From the NCBI GenBank assembly GCA_910589415.1, contig OU342632.1, positions 39,445,637 to 39,509,636 of the forward strand: 64,000 nucleotides of DNA, given 5' to 3'. Position numbers and translations under genes: made by a program. Shown piece by piece: positions 1 to 13,087 of the stretch (position 1 is its first letter; each line of letters starts with the position of its first letter). The stretch comes from Malachius bipustulatus. Taxonomy: Eukaryota > Arthropoda > Insecta > Coleoptera > Melyridae. Under the pieces are notes generated by a model, which did not search any database, was not told the DNA's origin, and was given only the letters and a program-made list of their open reading frames with translations.

Positions 1-3000
1 TTATAGAAAATCGAACTAATCATAACCTCTAGTTGTGAGCGACTAATTATATTGAAGTTCGTTAAATTTACAAACCTATCTTCAAGTTTCAAGCGATTGA
101 AAAATCAAACCTAAAATGTATGAAATTATGTGCTTAATTCTCTTCTATCCAATAGAAACCTGAGAATATCTACAGAGAAAAATATCAAATTTCGAAGCGC
201 ACCTCGTAAGTATCCATGTAGAGTCCTGCTATGGCACGAGCCAAAAGGATAGAGAAATCGATTGTTCTGCAGATATTGGCCACGTCTGCAGCAGTCGTAG
301 TTCTCCCCGTGTCGCTAGTTTCGCGTATGCATTACACTATACACCGCTCCACACTGGTGTCCAATGACTTTTTATGATAATTCCACATCCCCCATCCTCT
401 CGTCCTGCAGGACCAACGTTGTGTGCCAATGTTCAATCGCCCTGCTTCAATAGGGAACCGTCTCTTTTATTACGCGATACGTAGGTACAGCCATTTCCGT
501 TCATGTACTCTATTTCGCGATGGCTCTGCCGCAATGTAATAGAGTTTCATAGCACCTGCTGCTATTATTTCAGAGAGAAAGACTGCCCGTTTGTATACTT
601 CTATTATCTGCTAAGACTAATTAAATCCCCGTGGGATGCATAACGGCATTGTCTCCTTTGTAACACTTTTATATTACCTGAAAATGTGTAGTCAAACAAT
701 TCCGTACCTACTTTGATGGCTGTCGCTATGAAATGAAAACAATGTGTACGGAAAATTTACCTACCAATTTATCTCGGGGAAAAACTGACATTCTTTTTTT
801 TTTTGAGTTAATGACTGAGTCAATGAAATATTATTCACCCTCTTATATAATCACCAATTATTATAAAAAATTGCAAAAATATTCAATACTTTTATAAATT
901 TATATGAAATTAAGTTTGTACATTTTTGAAGTACCTACCTACATACAGTCCATATAAAGTATATTATGTAGATGATTTCAAATTTACATATTATTAAAAA
1001 CAATTGATGCGATTTTGATATATTTTATTGATTCATAAAAATATAGAAAATACCAATTACGACAAGGAACCGCAATTCTAAAAATTCAGCCCTCCTGGAG
1101 AACAGAAAGAAGGGCTTACTTAAGCGAGTGAGTCGAAGAGGTCTGATACAAATCTTCTGGTGAGGGTTCTAAAGAAGGTAGAATTGGAGTTAAGTCGGAA
1201 AATCTTGCTACAGAGTTCACTGGAAGATGAGGGTTCCTGGAATTTGTATGCTAATCTTGTCGACTTTTATACAATGTGATGACATTTTATAAGCAATATA
1301 TTCTACTGCTCTAGGAACAATAGAGCAATGTATGTATAAGTGAAAAAGATTTATCACTTTTTTTTATTTATAAAAATTGAAACTTTTCTTATTTGGGATT
1401 GTTTTTATTGTTTTAATCATCTCGGTCATATTTTTTATTCGTACTAAAACTAAACACTTACGGAAATTGTTAAAATTACGGTATAACCGGAAGTGATGTT
1501 TTAAATGTATAGCTTTGAATATTTTACTTCAGCTCTTTGGATATGAAATAATAAACGTACAAATTATCAGGCTTCTAGTCCGATAGTTTTTCCATTTACG
1601 AAAGTCCTAATGCTCTCACGCTCACCCTGTATAATTTTCTAGTATTAATGTACTTACATTATACGTGTATAGAAAAGCGACGGCGAGTAAATTGCAGGCT
1701 CGAAGACATTCCCAAATTCTTAAACTTTCGAGCTTCCTGCGCCATGAATCGTGTAATTTTGATTGAGCTGCTTGAAAGATTGAAAAATCGAACCAAGTCC
1801 ATGGCAAGAATGAATTGCATGAGCTCCCAGAGCTGAACTTGTCACTCTTTGCTCCTAGATTTATTTTCTAACACAAATCTTATTTTTCATGGACCGCTTT
1901 ATGCGCTTCTTGTCTCCAACACTAATTTTTATTTTAATTATCGCTGCATAAACAGAATTATTGAAAAATTTATAAGAGGGAATACTGTCATCTCTCAAAA
2001 TAGATAGACCCTCTTAGATTAAAACATACGTTTGTTATAATTTCTACTCCCTATAACATTAAAAATTTGATTGATATCCTCCGACAAAATGGGTCGAAGG
2101 ATAAATGGCATGATTAGGGTAAAATCGTTGTTGAAATCTTGCGGGTTACACACACAATATCTGAAAGTGAGGAAACAAAAAATATGAAAAAATAATAAAT
2201 TTTATCCTTCGTTTTGGCAGCATTCCCTAATGGACGAAGGAGCGTTGAAGGATAAGACATAATTGAATTTCGACAACTGACGGCCATTAAGGATAATTAA
2301 TTAAACAACCTCCAATGGCTGCGTAAGTGGATTTTTCCAACCCTTGATTGATGGCGTACATTACACACCAGCAGCACATGTAAGGATGGGATAGAATTTA
2401 ATGCGGTTGCGAATCGAAGCATTGCCGAACAACAACAGAAATGGCACAAAAGTGTCGACGTAGGAAACCACTTAGAGATCTAGAGAACGCATTTAAAATA
2501 TCCGGTATATCCTTGCTCGTATAAGAACATCTGATCCGTTACGGAATTGTAGTCTACTTAGGACGATTTATCACAAATATCTCCAGCCTTTAGTCGCTCC
2601 GCTTGGCATCCTCCATCCTTGCCTTTATTCTACCTTATACCGTCATCTATTCAGCTTCAACCTTAGAGCCTGGACCGATTTATAGATCTAGATATGCCGC
2701 GGGAGCGACGTGGGATTCCTCCAGCCTTTGACGATGATGTCCTCTTCAAAGTGCTCTCCCCTTCGCTACAAATCCCCGTCATATAAACGCTTCTGCCTCA
2801 AATTATTGCCTAGGCGCTTCGATTTGCCTTGCCAACTTTATTCTTCAACATGAAATCAATGAATTTATAAAAAAGCTCGTTTCATTACATGGTAGGTATA
2901 CTCAACAAAAAAATAATGGTCTGTTGTTTCGGACCTATAAACGCATACTTTTGTATTTGTGTATCACATGATTCAATGTTATTGTTTTAACAAATCAAAA

Positions 3001-3238
3001 CAAACTGTCAGGTTGTTTTCTGATTTTCCGCAGTTTCCCGTCTTATTTTTCGAATATTTCGGTAATGTAGCTAAATGAGAAATTAAGAGTATTTTTGGGG
3101 AATCTTGTTTCCGGAACCAGAATCATGACAGAAAAGAAAAATGAAGTGGGGTCATAAAGGTATTATGTTATATGTAGTTTACAATCTAAACGTCAATATA
3201 CTGTCTGTGTTATTTCTTCACAAGAAGAGTAAATTAAC
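1..3238. other. AT-rich unique sequence, no gene recognised
   Basis: Reading both strands I see only ORFs of about 60 codons without recognisable domains, plus scattered homopolymer runs. No tRNA, repeat end or transposon tip was recognised. The block at about 2,580-2,860 is somewhat richer in C and T but has no open frame. This is intergenic or intronic filler as far as I can tell. Confidence 0.5.
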
Positions 3239-3537
3239 AAAGGTCATCTTAGTGACTTGCGTGGCCTAGTGGTACTCTGCTGGCTCACGAAGCCATAGAT
3301 CGCGGGTTCGAAACTCACCTCGGCCCGCTTTACTTTTCGGATTCATTTTCGAATGTCTGTGAAAAGTAAAACAAGCGATCGAACGTTTATAAGGAAAATA
3401 TAATATAAAAAGTGTGTGTGGCTAAAGAGTTCGCGCTCAAAGCCAATTTACCAGAGTGGAGCGACTATGTCTTACCTACACAGTTAAGACCGATGCTCCC
3501 TCTTTAAAAAAAAAAAATAAAAAAAAAAGGTCATCTT
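3239..3537 (+). mobile_element. tRNA-derived SINE, full-length, with target-site duplications
   Basis: A short retroposon with all the expected parts. The head is tRNA-like, with a box A (3262-3272, TGGCCTAGTGG) and a box B (3305-3315, GGTTCGAAACT) separated by a possible anticodon-type hairpin (TGGC...GCCA). A tRNA-unrelated body follows, then an A-rich tail at about 3506-3528. The element is flanked by 12-bp direct repeats AAAGGTCATCTT at 3239-3250 and 3526-3537, which are target-site duplications. SINEs of this type are transcribed by RNA polymerase III from the internal boxes and mobilised by LINE machinery in trans. The 3' part of the body (about 3449-3500) recurs at 49.65 kb, so this is a family. 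I cannot confidently assign the parental tRNA. The clean duplication and A-tail suggest fairly recent insertion. Confidence 0.88.
3262..3315 (+). promoter_or_regulatory. RNA polymerase III internal promoter (boxes A and B) of the SINE
   Basis: Box A TGGCCTAGTGG at 3262-3272 and box B GGTTCGAAACT at 3305-3315 match the tRNA-gene consensus closely, with about 32 bp between them, as in tRNA genes. They lie in the SINE head and would drive its transcription. Confidence 0.8.
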
Positions 3538-3868
3538 TTGAAGTAGTTGGATTGGAATCTCAGAATAATTTAAATATTCTCTGATTCCGTCTTCCTCCAT
3601 GAGAAAACTGGGTATTATTAAATTAAATTTATTAAAAAAAGGAATTGCATTTAAGAAAATATATACTCCGTGCAGATTGTAACGTGTATTCTTCACACGT
3701 TTAATTTTTTATCTTATTATTTATGTATTTTTTTTAACACTAACTTCATGTTCCTATTAAATTTCCACTTTCATGTTTATCATATAAACAGCACCGGATT
3801 CGTTAGCGATGTATAAGTTTCATAGCAGTCCAACCACAGCAATCGCTTTTTCTTTCGACCAATCACAA
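3538..3868. other. AT-rich spacer, nothing recognised
   Basis: Contains one 70-codon minus-strand ORF made of low-complexity hydrophobic sequence. No repeat ends or coding signature were seen. Confidence 0.45.
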
Positions 3869-3895
3869 TGTCCCCCGTTGGGCGCCACTTTTTGT
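3869..3895 (-). other. LTR-retrotransposon primer-binding-site motif with possible LTR edge
   Basis: On the minus strand 3869-3887 reads TGGCGCCCAACGGGGGACA, which resembles the tRNA primer-binding site found just inside the 5' LTR of many insect gypsy and BEL/Pao elements. Immediately upstream (plus 3888-3895) is a short spacer and a TGT on the plus strand (ACA on the minus strand), the usual LTR end. An AATAAA-type signal is seen on the plus strand in the same region (about 3,902). No paired LTR and no gag or pol remnant was found nearby, so this would be a solo fragment. A chance match is possible. Confidence 0.4.
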
Positions 3896-6800
3896 AATGC
3901 TAAATAAAACGTTCATGTCCTCTATCAAAGCATACGGATAAACAAAGTTGATAATTTGAGTTCTTAGTGATCCTAAATGATAATCGTCTTTTAGTGTGTT
4001 CAGTTTGGGAGAAATTGCATTTTCTTAATAGAAGGCCTTTAGGCGGCTCATACTAACAATAACTTCTAGGTACCATAACCATAATTACTAAGAGATACAA
4101 GGAAATCTACTTTACGAAAGTTAGACACTAGACGCGCTTTGGAGACCTGCATTCAGATTATATCCATTAATAGTGCACACAAGTAAAACTATTTGTTACC
4201 TACTTACAATTATTGCCTCCAACACTTTTAGTTCTACGCTTTTAGCAGTTTCTTGCATCTTCCATGTTCATATTGAAGCTCCAATTGGTAAATTATCCAA
4301 ATAAACTACCGATTATACTCTATCTGAACTTATAGCTGTAAGCTGAGAGCGTGATAAGAATGCATTAGAAAAATTAATTCTTCTCAACCATTCCAGCACA
4401 ATTCCAACCGAAATTCCAGATTCTTTGTTGAATTCCGCAATTTCGTCTGCATTGCTACAAATTCAAACAGGAGGGTTATTGTGAGTAATACATTACAGGC
4501 AAATATCTGGTATAGTATGACATTCCGTTTATCTCTGGACTCAGCAACAGATGACGCCCGTTTTTATGTCTGCGACCGTTTTAATTTCGGCACTAATATA
4601 TAAACATGAAAATGTAGCTCATAACGGCTGGCCAACGTTTAGAGATTTCGCATTAACCGAAAGAGAAATGCTATCATGGCCATTTTAGGAGAGTTTATTT
4701 TAAACTGCGACCTATCAACCCTTATTATTATACGCAACCCTCAGTTCATCCTAGTAAAAAATTCTCTCTAAATTTTCAAATTTCACCTGCAATGTAGTAG
4801 AAGTCGAGCTTTCGTTTTTTCTTTTTCATTTGTAGGCTTGTTTATTTACCTTCCTCTGTTACCACAGAAACGAATAGGTACCTACACATTTCCCTTTATT
4901 TTTTTTTTGTTTCTTTGTTGTCTTTTCGTTCAAAGTAAAAATGGGCCACCGGCCTCAATTATTGAGGATGATTGGGAATGATTTTTTTAGGGCTAATACA
5001 TATCCGAAAATTCTACCTTTATAATGAAGTTACGAAAAACTGTAAAAATACTATCGAATGGTGTTTATTTAGTAACATTTTCTCAGTTGGCTGTGGAAAT
5101 TGTCGGTGGTCAGCTAATTTTGATACCTCGAATATAAAAAATATTCAAAAACTAGAACAGTAGACTAGTCTATTTGACTTTCTATTAATATAACTTATCA
5201 CGGTTACTTACTGTAACTGTTATTCGTTTAAACGTGATTTCAAAGTAACTGTAATACTGCGGGTTGCTAGACTCAAATCATCGATATTTCATCCATAACT
5301 CTAAATAGTTCAGTACATGTGCAACAAATAGCTCGAAACAGTGTTTCTCTCACATGGGTTGTCGTTTCTCCGTTACTCGGTTAACCCATCTCTAACTCCT
5401 GACCAGGTTGTTTAGGTCCTTCCCAGATATGGTGAACAAGGATTTGTTTGTTGGAAAACAGCACACCTAACATGATTCATAATCAAAAGCTGTCAGTTGT
5501 AAAAAGTGGGTTAAGTTAAGACAAACCTCTCTTTGCTGAAAGGGCCTACTCCAAACGGATTCCATTTAGAACATCTTTCCCAATCTCACTCAATTCCCAA
5601 CGATTTATCTATTTTCCGCATAATTTTGGAATTGTTCTACATTCCTAATGGAAGATCCTCATCTTATCAGAGAATAGCAGTCAACCTTATTATTGATTAA
5701 AATATTGATTTGAAAAATATGGAGGGTAAATGACTGTTTCTGAATTTTTTTTAGAAGAAACGAAATAGATCAGATTTCTGTAGGTATAATAATAGTGTCC
5801 CGCAAAATGTTCTCTAGGGACTATATTATCCTTAAAATCAAGTCGACGTAATTGAGTAAGTAAATTATATTCCTCGAACATCTGACTCTTTGAAGGTCCT
5901 TTCTCTTCAGAGAAGTGCCTATCATATTATGATCCAAACTGAGTTGATCCTCTAGATGATTATATTATAAGATATTTAAGGTATTATATTATGTAATAAA
6001 TTCTAGTAAAAATGAATAGGTAGGTACTCCTATTTGTGAAAGAATTAAGTTTTCTCAGTGAGTAATGAGTGTATACCCTCTTGAATTCAGATGATTTTTC
6101 AGACTCATTTTATTCGCTCTTCCATCCACTTCTCATCGTCTCTGCTAAAATAGGATATGCTCCGATGGATGTACATCTCTGGCTCTGAACTCATCTCATT
6201 CACTTCCACAGGATAATTAAAGATAATAAAGATAGTAAAACTGCTGTCTAATGCATTCATTTTTTTTTTCGCTTCGCAAGTTATGTCTACATTTATCAAA
6301 TGACATGCTTCATAATCGCATTAGCCTAGCCTAGAGAGATGATCATACTGGTTAGCGTTGTCTTGGAAGCGTTGAACATAAAGATTATGAATTACAATCC
6401 ATTTATCTTCGAAGAAACTCATACATAAATAACAACTGCCAAAATGAACCAGAAAAGAATAACCGTTAACAGATCTTTAATTGACTCATCTGATTATACT
6501 GATAAGTAATTAGGATTTGACGCTGTGCGGAATTGAATTTCGGCTTGAGTCTAAAAAACGTGATCATTCATCTGTGCATGCGAGAACTAAATAATGTAGA
6601 TGTGGTTTTGAACAGTTCTAGGCAAATGTCTAAACTTCATAGTGAATGAGAGAAAGGGAGAGAGGGATCAGGAGAGATGGTTCGTTCCCGTAACCGGGAC
6701 AAAATGCCTTGATTTCCATCTACACCCGCGGCAGTCGCATATCCTCGTATCATCCAAGAGAAATGAGAGATGGCAAACAGTGCGTGCGGCAAACCGGGGG

Positions 6801-7468
6801 CTGGAAACCGCAATGTCGAGGGTTACTCGAGTGGAGAATGTGACAGCCCTATATGTAGAGCAGCTATTTCATTTATATACAGGTATTCGAATTACTTCGA
6901 ATGCTATACAAACAAAGCAAAATTTTTGCTAGGCTCATCAAAGCAGAGCGAAACATATTATTGTTAAAAGCGTGTTTGAATTTTATTTCGAAATTGCTGT
7001 ATTTACTCACTCGGCTTATTTTAAAATTACAAATGATATCCTAAAATATATAGGATTGAAGTAGGGTAAAGCAGCTCTGAAAACGTTTTGTTCTTAAACC
7101 TCAGATTTATACAAAAGGGTAGATGGAATTATTGTTTAGAATTATTTAAGAAATTGCAGAAAATACAGACCAAATTTCAAACAATTTTACACCTAAAAAT
7201 CCTCCATCAGCAGTCTTGAAGTATCAATCTCTTCTAGAAGTGTCCTTCCATAACTTCGTATAACTCACTAGTTAACTAGCTAATCCAGATAGTTGCCAGA
7301 AAAACGTTTTTGCGCACCATGGTCTTTCCTAGAGAGGGAAGTAAGTAGGAAAGGATGAAGAGACGCGTATACGCTGAAAGCTGCAGAATATCGTGTGGAT
7401 GGGAGCGGTAGTCATTTTATTTTTTAATCAACCCATTGTCGTCTTGGCGTGTACATCTTACCTATATG
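3896..7468. other. Long stretch without recognisable gene
   Basis: ORFs here are short and show no domain. A less AT-rich patch at about 6,642-6,840 contains overlapping 96- and 65-codon ORFs with ordinary composition and no family signature. I do not call it a gene. Confidence 0.45.
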
Positions 7469-7503
7469 TAAATCGAACAATAAAAAAATTATTGTTCGAT
7501 TTA
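7469..7503. repeat. Perfect 15-bp hairpin, 5-nt loop
   Basis: Left arm TAAATCGAACAATAA (7469-7483) and right arm TTATTGTTCGATTTA (7489-7503) are exact reverse complements around an A5 loop. No poly-U tract follows and no gene is adjacent. It may be the remains of a very small foldback element. Confidence 0.75.
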
Positions 7504-7802
7504 ATGTGAAAGATAAAACATAGAAAAAATGGTTAATAGTTGTGAACTAAGAGTACTTTCGTTATTTGCTAAATAGATTTCATATCAAATTTATTATTTT
7601 GCCTGCAGGGTTATGACCCCATCATCAGACATGCAAACCAATAAGGAGTTGACACAATAGCGCGTAGAAACATGCAAACAGCAATCGTTACCAGAACGCA
7701 ACATCAGTCATTGAGGAGGTATTATTTTAAAAGTATACATTTTCCTTAATTCGAATAATTAATTAATTAATTAAGAATTATTTACTTCCTTTCAAATATG
7801 TA

Positions 7803-8441
7803 CCGGGTGTCCCAACACTAGTGTCCACCCCCTAAATAGAGCTTAATTTTAAAGATAAACAATTGAAACTTTCAGGATTTGTGTACTTGATATAGGACCA
7901 CGAAATGGCATAATCAGTTTCATTAAAAAAAAATTAGTTCGGGCGCCAGCGATAAAAAACTGTAAGATGATGGTAAATTGTCGAAAAAAAAATTGATTTT
8001 TTTTTCAATAAATACATAGAAATCGATTAATAAAATCAATATCGCTTGAAAGAAATGTGAAAAAACTAATTATAAGGCTTTAATTAAATAAAATATAATT
8101 ATATAGCAATGACAGGTAGACAATATAATCTGAACAATATAATCAATATGATCTAAAAACGGTAGGTGCAATAAGTTTTATGACAAAGTAAATAAGGCCC
8201 AAATAAATAGAAGGACGGCTCTTGCTGGGCTAGCCGGCACACTGAACCTGCACTGGACAGTGTCGTAGTATGGACTCATGAAAAAGGTGATTATTAAAAA
8301 GATATTAAAAATGTTTTTTAATGAAACTAATTATGCCATTCCGTGGTCCTATATCAAGTACACAAATCCTCAAAGTTTCAATTTTTTATCTTTAATATTA
8401 AGCACGATTTAGGGGGTGGACACTAGTGTTGGGACACCCGG
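7803..8441. mobile_element. TIR/foldback element (639 bp), CCGGGTGTCCC tips, TA flanks
   Basis: The tips CCGGGTGTCCC (7803) and GGGACACCCGG (ending 8441) are inverted and each is flanked by TA, the target duplication of the Tc1/mariner superfamily. The inverted arms run about 140 bp (7803-7945 and 8305-8441) with few differences, covering the GTGTCCACCCCCTAAAT segment and the later GTACTTGATATAGGACCACG segment. The interior is AT-rich apart from a GC patch near 8,218-8,270 and has no transposase ORF. It is therefore non-autonomous. The tip matches the element at 30.52-31.33 kb. Confidence 0.85.
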
Positions 8442-8906
8442 TACAATAGCAAGGAGTTCATCAAAGAGAGTTCAACAAAGGTAAATCGATTCAAGGCTGT
8501 TAAATAACGTAGAACTCCTACGATATAATATTTATTCTATCCTCATTTCGTTTCGAAATTGATGGTGAGTATTTATGATGATTTGCTGCAGGTATGTAAA
8601 ATAATATTACGTAACACCTTCTTGAGTTAACTTTTCGTGCACTTCCCGACAAGTCAAGGTAGTTGTAAGTTGTAAATTTTTTATTCGTGACCCGGTTATG
8701 AGGATCTGCTATAAATCTACAGGCGTCCAACTTAAAAAGGAAGCTCGCACAGACGTACAACTGTGAATAACGGAATAATAAAAATATTGCTGCAGTATGT
8801 CATCATAATAATATAAGAGAGGAATGGAATAATATTACGTCAATTGACGTTTACAAAATTTTGTAAGAACAGAAGAAGTAGGTAAAATTTATTGAGATAA
8901 AATATC

Positions 8907-9045
8907 CACTGGCGGACAAGTGTGGGGGGGGGGAGGCAGCGGCGCCCCCCATAGCATACAAAAAATAAATTTATGGGGGTATTTATCGGCCTTACCGGAG
9001 GGGGGGGGGGTAGAAAATTTAGGGTTAATTCTTGATCCGCCCCTA
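8907..9045. mobile_element. hAT-like MITE (139 bp) with 8-bp target duplication
   Basis: The ends CACTGGCGGACAAG (8907) and CTTGATCCGCCCCTA (ending 9045) are imperfect inverted repeats resembling the CAGGGGCGGAT tips of hAT-derived MITEs. The element is bracketed by the 8-bp direct repeat AAAATATC at 8899-8906 and 9046-9053, the duplication length typical of hAT. The interior has runs of 9 to 12 G (about 8925 and 9001). There is no coding capacity. Confidence 0.8.
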
Positions 9046-9053
9046 AAAATATC

Positions 9054-10859
9054 AAACAAGAAACACACAAATTCGTATCAAAGAAAAAATTTATTAGTCA
9101 GTGATAGAACGTTTAAAAGAATGACTTAATATTCTCTTTTAACGACAACTAAGTTAACAATAAATCGAATGTCATCGCGATTGTTCTCAAAACACGGGTA
9201 TAAAACTAGAATAAGTGTGCATGGCACATCAAAAGTTTTTCAAAACAGAACTGCTAAAGAAACTCCTCTACCCTTTAGTTAGAAGTTTAGGAAAATATTT
9301 AACTTCTGGACTCTGTAGCTATTTGTACGAGTGGATATTATGGAGTACTCTGTATATTATATAAACTCAGGAGTCTCCAAGTATGACTGAAGGCATCTCA
9401 AATCATTATAGATATGCTGAAAATGCGTTTTTAAATATTAAATATCCTTGATTAGTGTTTTGGAGTAACTTGACAGAAATTAAATGACATCATAGCGGCG
9501 CTCGATAATCAAGTTTCAACTTTTAATGCTGGCATACTTGCAAAATTCACCAAAAAATGGGACATCTGGTGAATTTAGGCCTTTTATAAATTCTGCTCGC
9601 ATAAAACTAGAACGACGCAGTTATTCGGTATTTTCGATCAGCATTTGATAAATTAGGGTGTATAAATGATCCCAGAAATAATAGCCCAAGGATTCAAATC
9701 CGGTATCTGGAAGGTCACTCTATTGGAACTACGTTCAATCATCATTGTGCGGATATTGGGCACCTAAATAATGCCTAACTTGTTAGTTGAAATGCAGAGG
9801 GTGAATCGACGGCCTATTGTACCTCCAGGCGCACTTCCACCACTAACTTTGATAAAATTTCCTGTAGAAAATGTAAGTAATTTTCATCCCTTTCCTGTAA
9901 AGTTTACAAAAATTAATACTTTGGTATTAAAATTTTTAATGTTTTCTCTAATTTTATACTGTTTAACTTCGATATTAAATACCTTCAAATTAAAAACAAA
10001 AACTTCTTGATGGAAGATTTAAGGAAAACGCTGGGTAATTTACAACCTTATCTGTAGTAGTTTCATTTACCTTATCATTCTAATTAGAGATATCTGAAAG
10101 TTGAATTCTAATTGGGGTCCTTTTCTGCAAGATTAACATTTTCCTGAAAAACGAAAGATTAACACTCCTAAACAAATAATTTCACTTTTACTCAGTCCTT
10201 TAAATGAGAATGAAAACCGATTTTCTAGGTAATTCCAATTCAAATGGTGTTTTAGGTCAAGGGAATCTTTTTTCAACTATCCCTTGCTTTCACTAATGCA
10301 AAATTTACCTCAAGATCCCTGATAAGATATACGAAAGAAATTTGTTGTTGTTCAAAACGTTCCCAGAAGCAAAACTCCGAAACTTGGTGTTAAGTTGTTG
10401 AGAACATTATTTTCAGTAATTTAAAATACTTACCAGAGCTTTTTTTTAATTTTCCTTTCAACACCTGACCCAAGTATACTCTGGTTGAATCGATGTCATA
10501 TATCGAAAGACTTCACCGGTTTCAAAAAAAAAAAATCCAGAAGCAAAAAGAATGCTAAAACTGGGTCGAATTGTTGAGAACTTCATTCTCAATAAACAAA
10601 AACCCTATTTAGGGGTTTCTTCGTGGTTTCCCCCCAGCAGACTTATTTTTTTTAGGTGGATGGGAATCCTCTTGGATATTCTGGATATTGTTCGCTTTAT
10701 CCAGGGTAGTGTAGGACTTTTACCGGTTAAAACCCCTCCAAGCATCACATTCGGCTAGTACCGTCTCCCGACATTTCATTAGGCCGATTATTGTTTCATT
10801 TACTTCTTTCTTCACTGTCCGCCTATAGTGTCGAAATCAATGTTTATGCGGTGTTTCCA

Positions 10860-10861
<2 letters not shown>
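9054..10861. other. No gene recognised; one small hairpin
   Basis: AT-rich sequence with short featureless ORFs (79 and 68 codons). A perfect 10-bp hairpin, AAATTCACCA at 9543-9552 with TGGTGAATTT at 9567-9576, is the only structure noted. Segments near 9,850-9,905 repeat the phrase TTTCCTGTA and may be old transposon sequence. Confidence 0.4.

Positions 10862-10897
<36 letters not shown>
10862..10897. repeat. (TC)18 microsatellite
   Basis: An uninterrupted run of 18 TC dinucleotides, a likely polymorphic locus. Nothing in the flanks suggests a function. Confidence 0.97.
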
Positions 10898-10900
<3 letters not shown>

Positions 10901-11141
10901 GTTTCTCTTGGTGTTGATTGTTTAATTTATATAGCCATATAGAACTGGTGTTCAATTCTCGTCCGATGCTGTCATCGTGTCTATCACATAATCGACTTAT
11001 GTCAATCGACTTGTATCAATCTCTGTTGGTTCTCTCATATTTTTGAAACGTTCGCACTTGAAAACCGTGTCTTCAGCATCGTCCTGCTGGTAACAGAATC
11101 ATAACGAGAAATTAAGTGTCGTTAGAAAATTTTTTCTGTAC

Positions 11142-11405
11142 CTACTGGCTGAAGATTCCATGGTCAGTAAGGACCTGTGTAAGGTTGTAGCTTAGCTCCC
11201 TATGCTACCTGTTCACCCAGTGCTCCACTAGCGTCTTTATAAGCCTCTTTCCAGCAACTTTCGGCTTCCTCCCATAGACTCTGCCACCTTTGCAATAGAT
11301 TCACTCTGAGGTCCAGAGGAGGCAGCCCGGCTATAACCATGCTTATAACTTCACCCCTTGCTGTTCTGTAAGCTCTCTACACTCTAATGGCTAGGTGTCT
11401 GTTCA
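11142..11405 (-). pseudogene. R1-clade-like LINE ORF2 C-terminal remnant
   Basis: On the minus strand the upstream part reads R-A-Y-R-T, then VIAGLPPLDLRV, then LLQRW. The segment after a frame change reads RELSYNLTQVLTDHGIFSQ before a stop (plus 11142-11144). AYRT...AGxPPLDL and LTQVLTxHG are typical of the region C-terminal to reverse transcriptase in R1-type arthropod non-LTR retrotransposons. Stops (for example before RAYRT and after GEQVA) and at least one frameshift show it is dead. Only about 260 bp is recognisable. The neighbouring 11,410-11,500 could not be aligned to the same protein. Confidence 0.75.
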
Positions 11406-13087
11406 TCTGGGCTTTATATTTTTCTGTTTTTCATATTTTTAGCCAGGTCAGGTCAGGTACTTAGGGGTAGATTAATGCCTCATCCAAACCCGTCCCTATC
11501 ATGCACCCGTCCAAAAAATTTCTAAAAGCAAGAAAAACACAACACCTCCTTGAGCTAATTCTCATTGTTATTAACAATAAGAAAGTCATTTGAGACCTTC
11601 TTTTGCTCTATTTCCCCAACGATTCGATTTGACTTCACCCAGAGGCCCCAGAGCATCGATTTCCCCCACTCAAATGACTTGGTCGGTCTCTCAAAAATTC
11701 TTGCGCAAAGGAAACTGTGAAATAAGTTTCTGATATTTTTTGGGGTGCATAGCCGAGCTTAGTATGTCTGTTCGGGTGAAAAAAGAAAGTCAAACCAGCT
11801 TGTGGTCAGTTTTTCACGGGAGAGAGCCAAAGAAACTTGAAAATAGTTTTCCTTGTCCTAGAACACCATTTTGAATTGAAATTAGGTATCTTGAAAAATG
11901 GGTTTACATTTTTTAATTCTTTTAAGAGTCTGCTGAAATAATTAGTCTGCTAACTTCAGCTTCATTTCGAACACCCTATTGTACTAAGATTTTATGCGAC
12001 TCAACACATTGTTGAATTAGAGTGGCCTTGAATAGAATATCGTAAGAGCTCCATTACTTCCTTTATACTCTCGCTCTAAGAGAATATAATGCCTGTTGTA
12101 TTCTTGATCTCTGAAATATTCGTGTGCTTTGACTAAAAACCGTGAACTTAAGATAATTTTTTTCTGTATACCTACGTCACAGATAACAAAGGATATCTTA
12201 TAAGCATTTTCGTTGTCCTATAATCGATCTATTTTAATCCACCCCTAGTGCTATCAACCAGATAACTCATGCTAACCTGTAAATACTTTTTTACTCTCGC
12301 AATAAAGTAGATAGGAAAAATAAAGTGAAACATAGAACTGGATCCTCCCGTTTTCAATCTCAATCCAGGTGAACATCCCTCACCTTCCATCACACTACAC
12401 GGCATCTGGCTAGACTGGCAATGTTCCGCATGTGCCCTGACCGCATGTCGCCCCTGATGTATTACACCCCTGTCTCTCGCATCACCCCTCCCATCCGGTA
12501 ATGTATCTCCGCACCCGTGACGCTGCTAATGACCTACCCTTACCCAAACAACCCCCGTCACCACACCAAGAATGCAACACGTTTGTGTAGTTAGACCGAG
12601 GTTCATTACGCCTAGAACTCTTGATTATTCACCGGGCGGCTTTATCCTCTTGGTCACATATAATAGGCGGTAGTTGTGCTTTATAAGTGCGGACATTTAT
12701 TGTGCGAAAAGTTTTAGAGTGATTCGTCAAGCAGTGGGTTGACATCGGTGTAGGTGTGGAAAGTTGTCGAGTTCATTTACAACGACTCCCTGTCACCTTT
12801 TACTTTTCTTTGTTGGATATTTTGAATGATTTCTGTTAGTTCGAGAAAATAAAGTTAGAGGTAGTTGGTGTTGGTGATTCTTCATTTACAGTGGGTGTTA
12901 TAAAGGGGTCGAGTTAAAAGGCAGGTTTCTCTGACGGTTTTTAGAATCTAATAGGTTTTTTTATATATCCAAGGATTAATGAGTTATTAGCAAAAAAATA
13001 CTTTTTACAGCAAAGGGTGGGTTTCTGGGGGTGGGGGGGGGAAGGTTGGTGTCGCGCTGCCCCCCAGAACTGATTTGTCGATCTGCG
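11406..13087. other. No gene recognised; G-rich tract and possible promoter-like motif
   Basis: About 12,360-12,760 is less AT-rich than its surroundings and holds CTTTATAAG at about 12,680, which could be a TATA box, but no exon or start was identified downstream. At about 13,018-13,045 there is a G-rich tract with a run of nine G that could form a quadruplex on the plus strand. The rest shows no feature. Confidence 0.3.

Noticed and set aside
3262..3315. Functional tRNA gene
   Set aside because: Boxes A and B are good, but no acceptor stem closes, and the A-tail plus target duplication show a SINE.
12670..12700. TATA-box promoter at about 12,680
   Set aside because: A single TATAA-type word is expected by chance in AT-rich DNA, and no exon follows.
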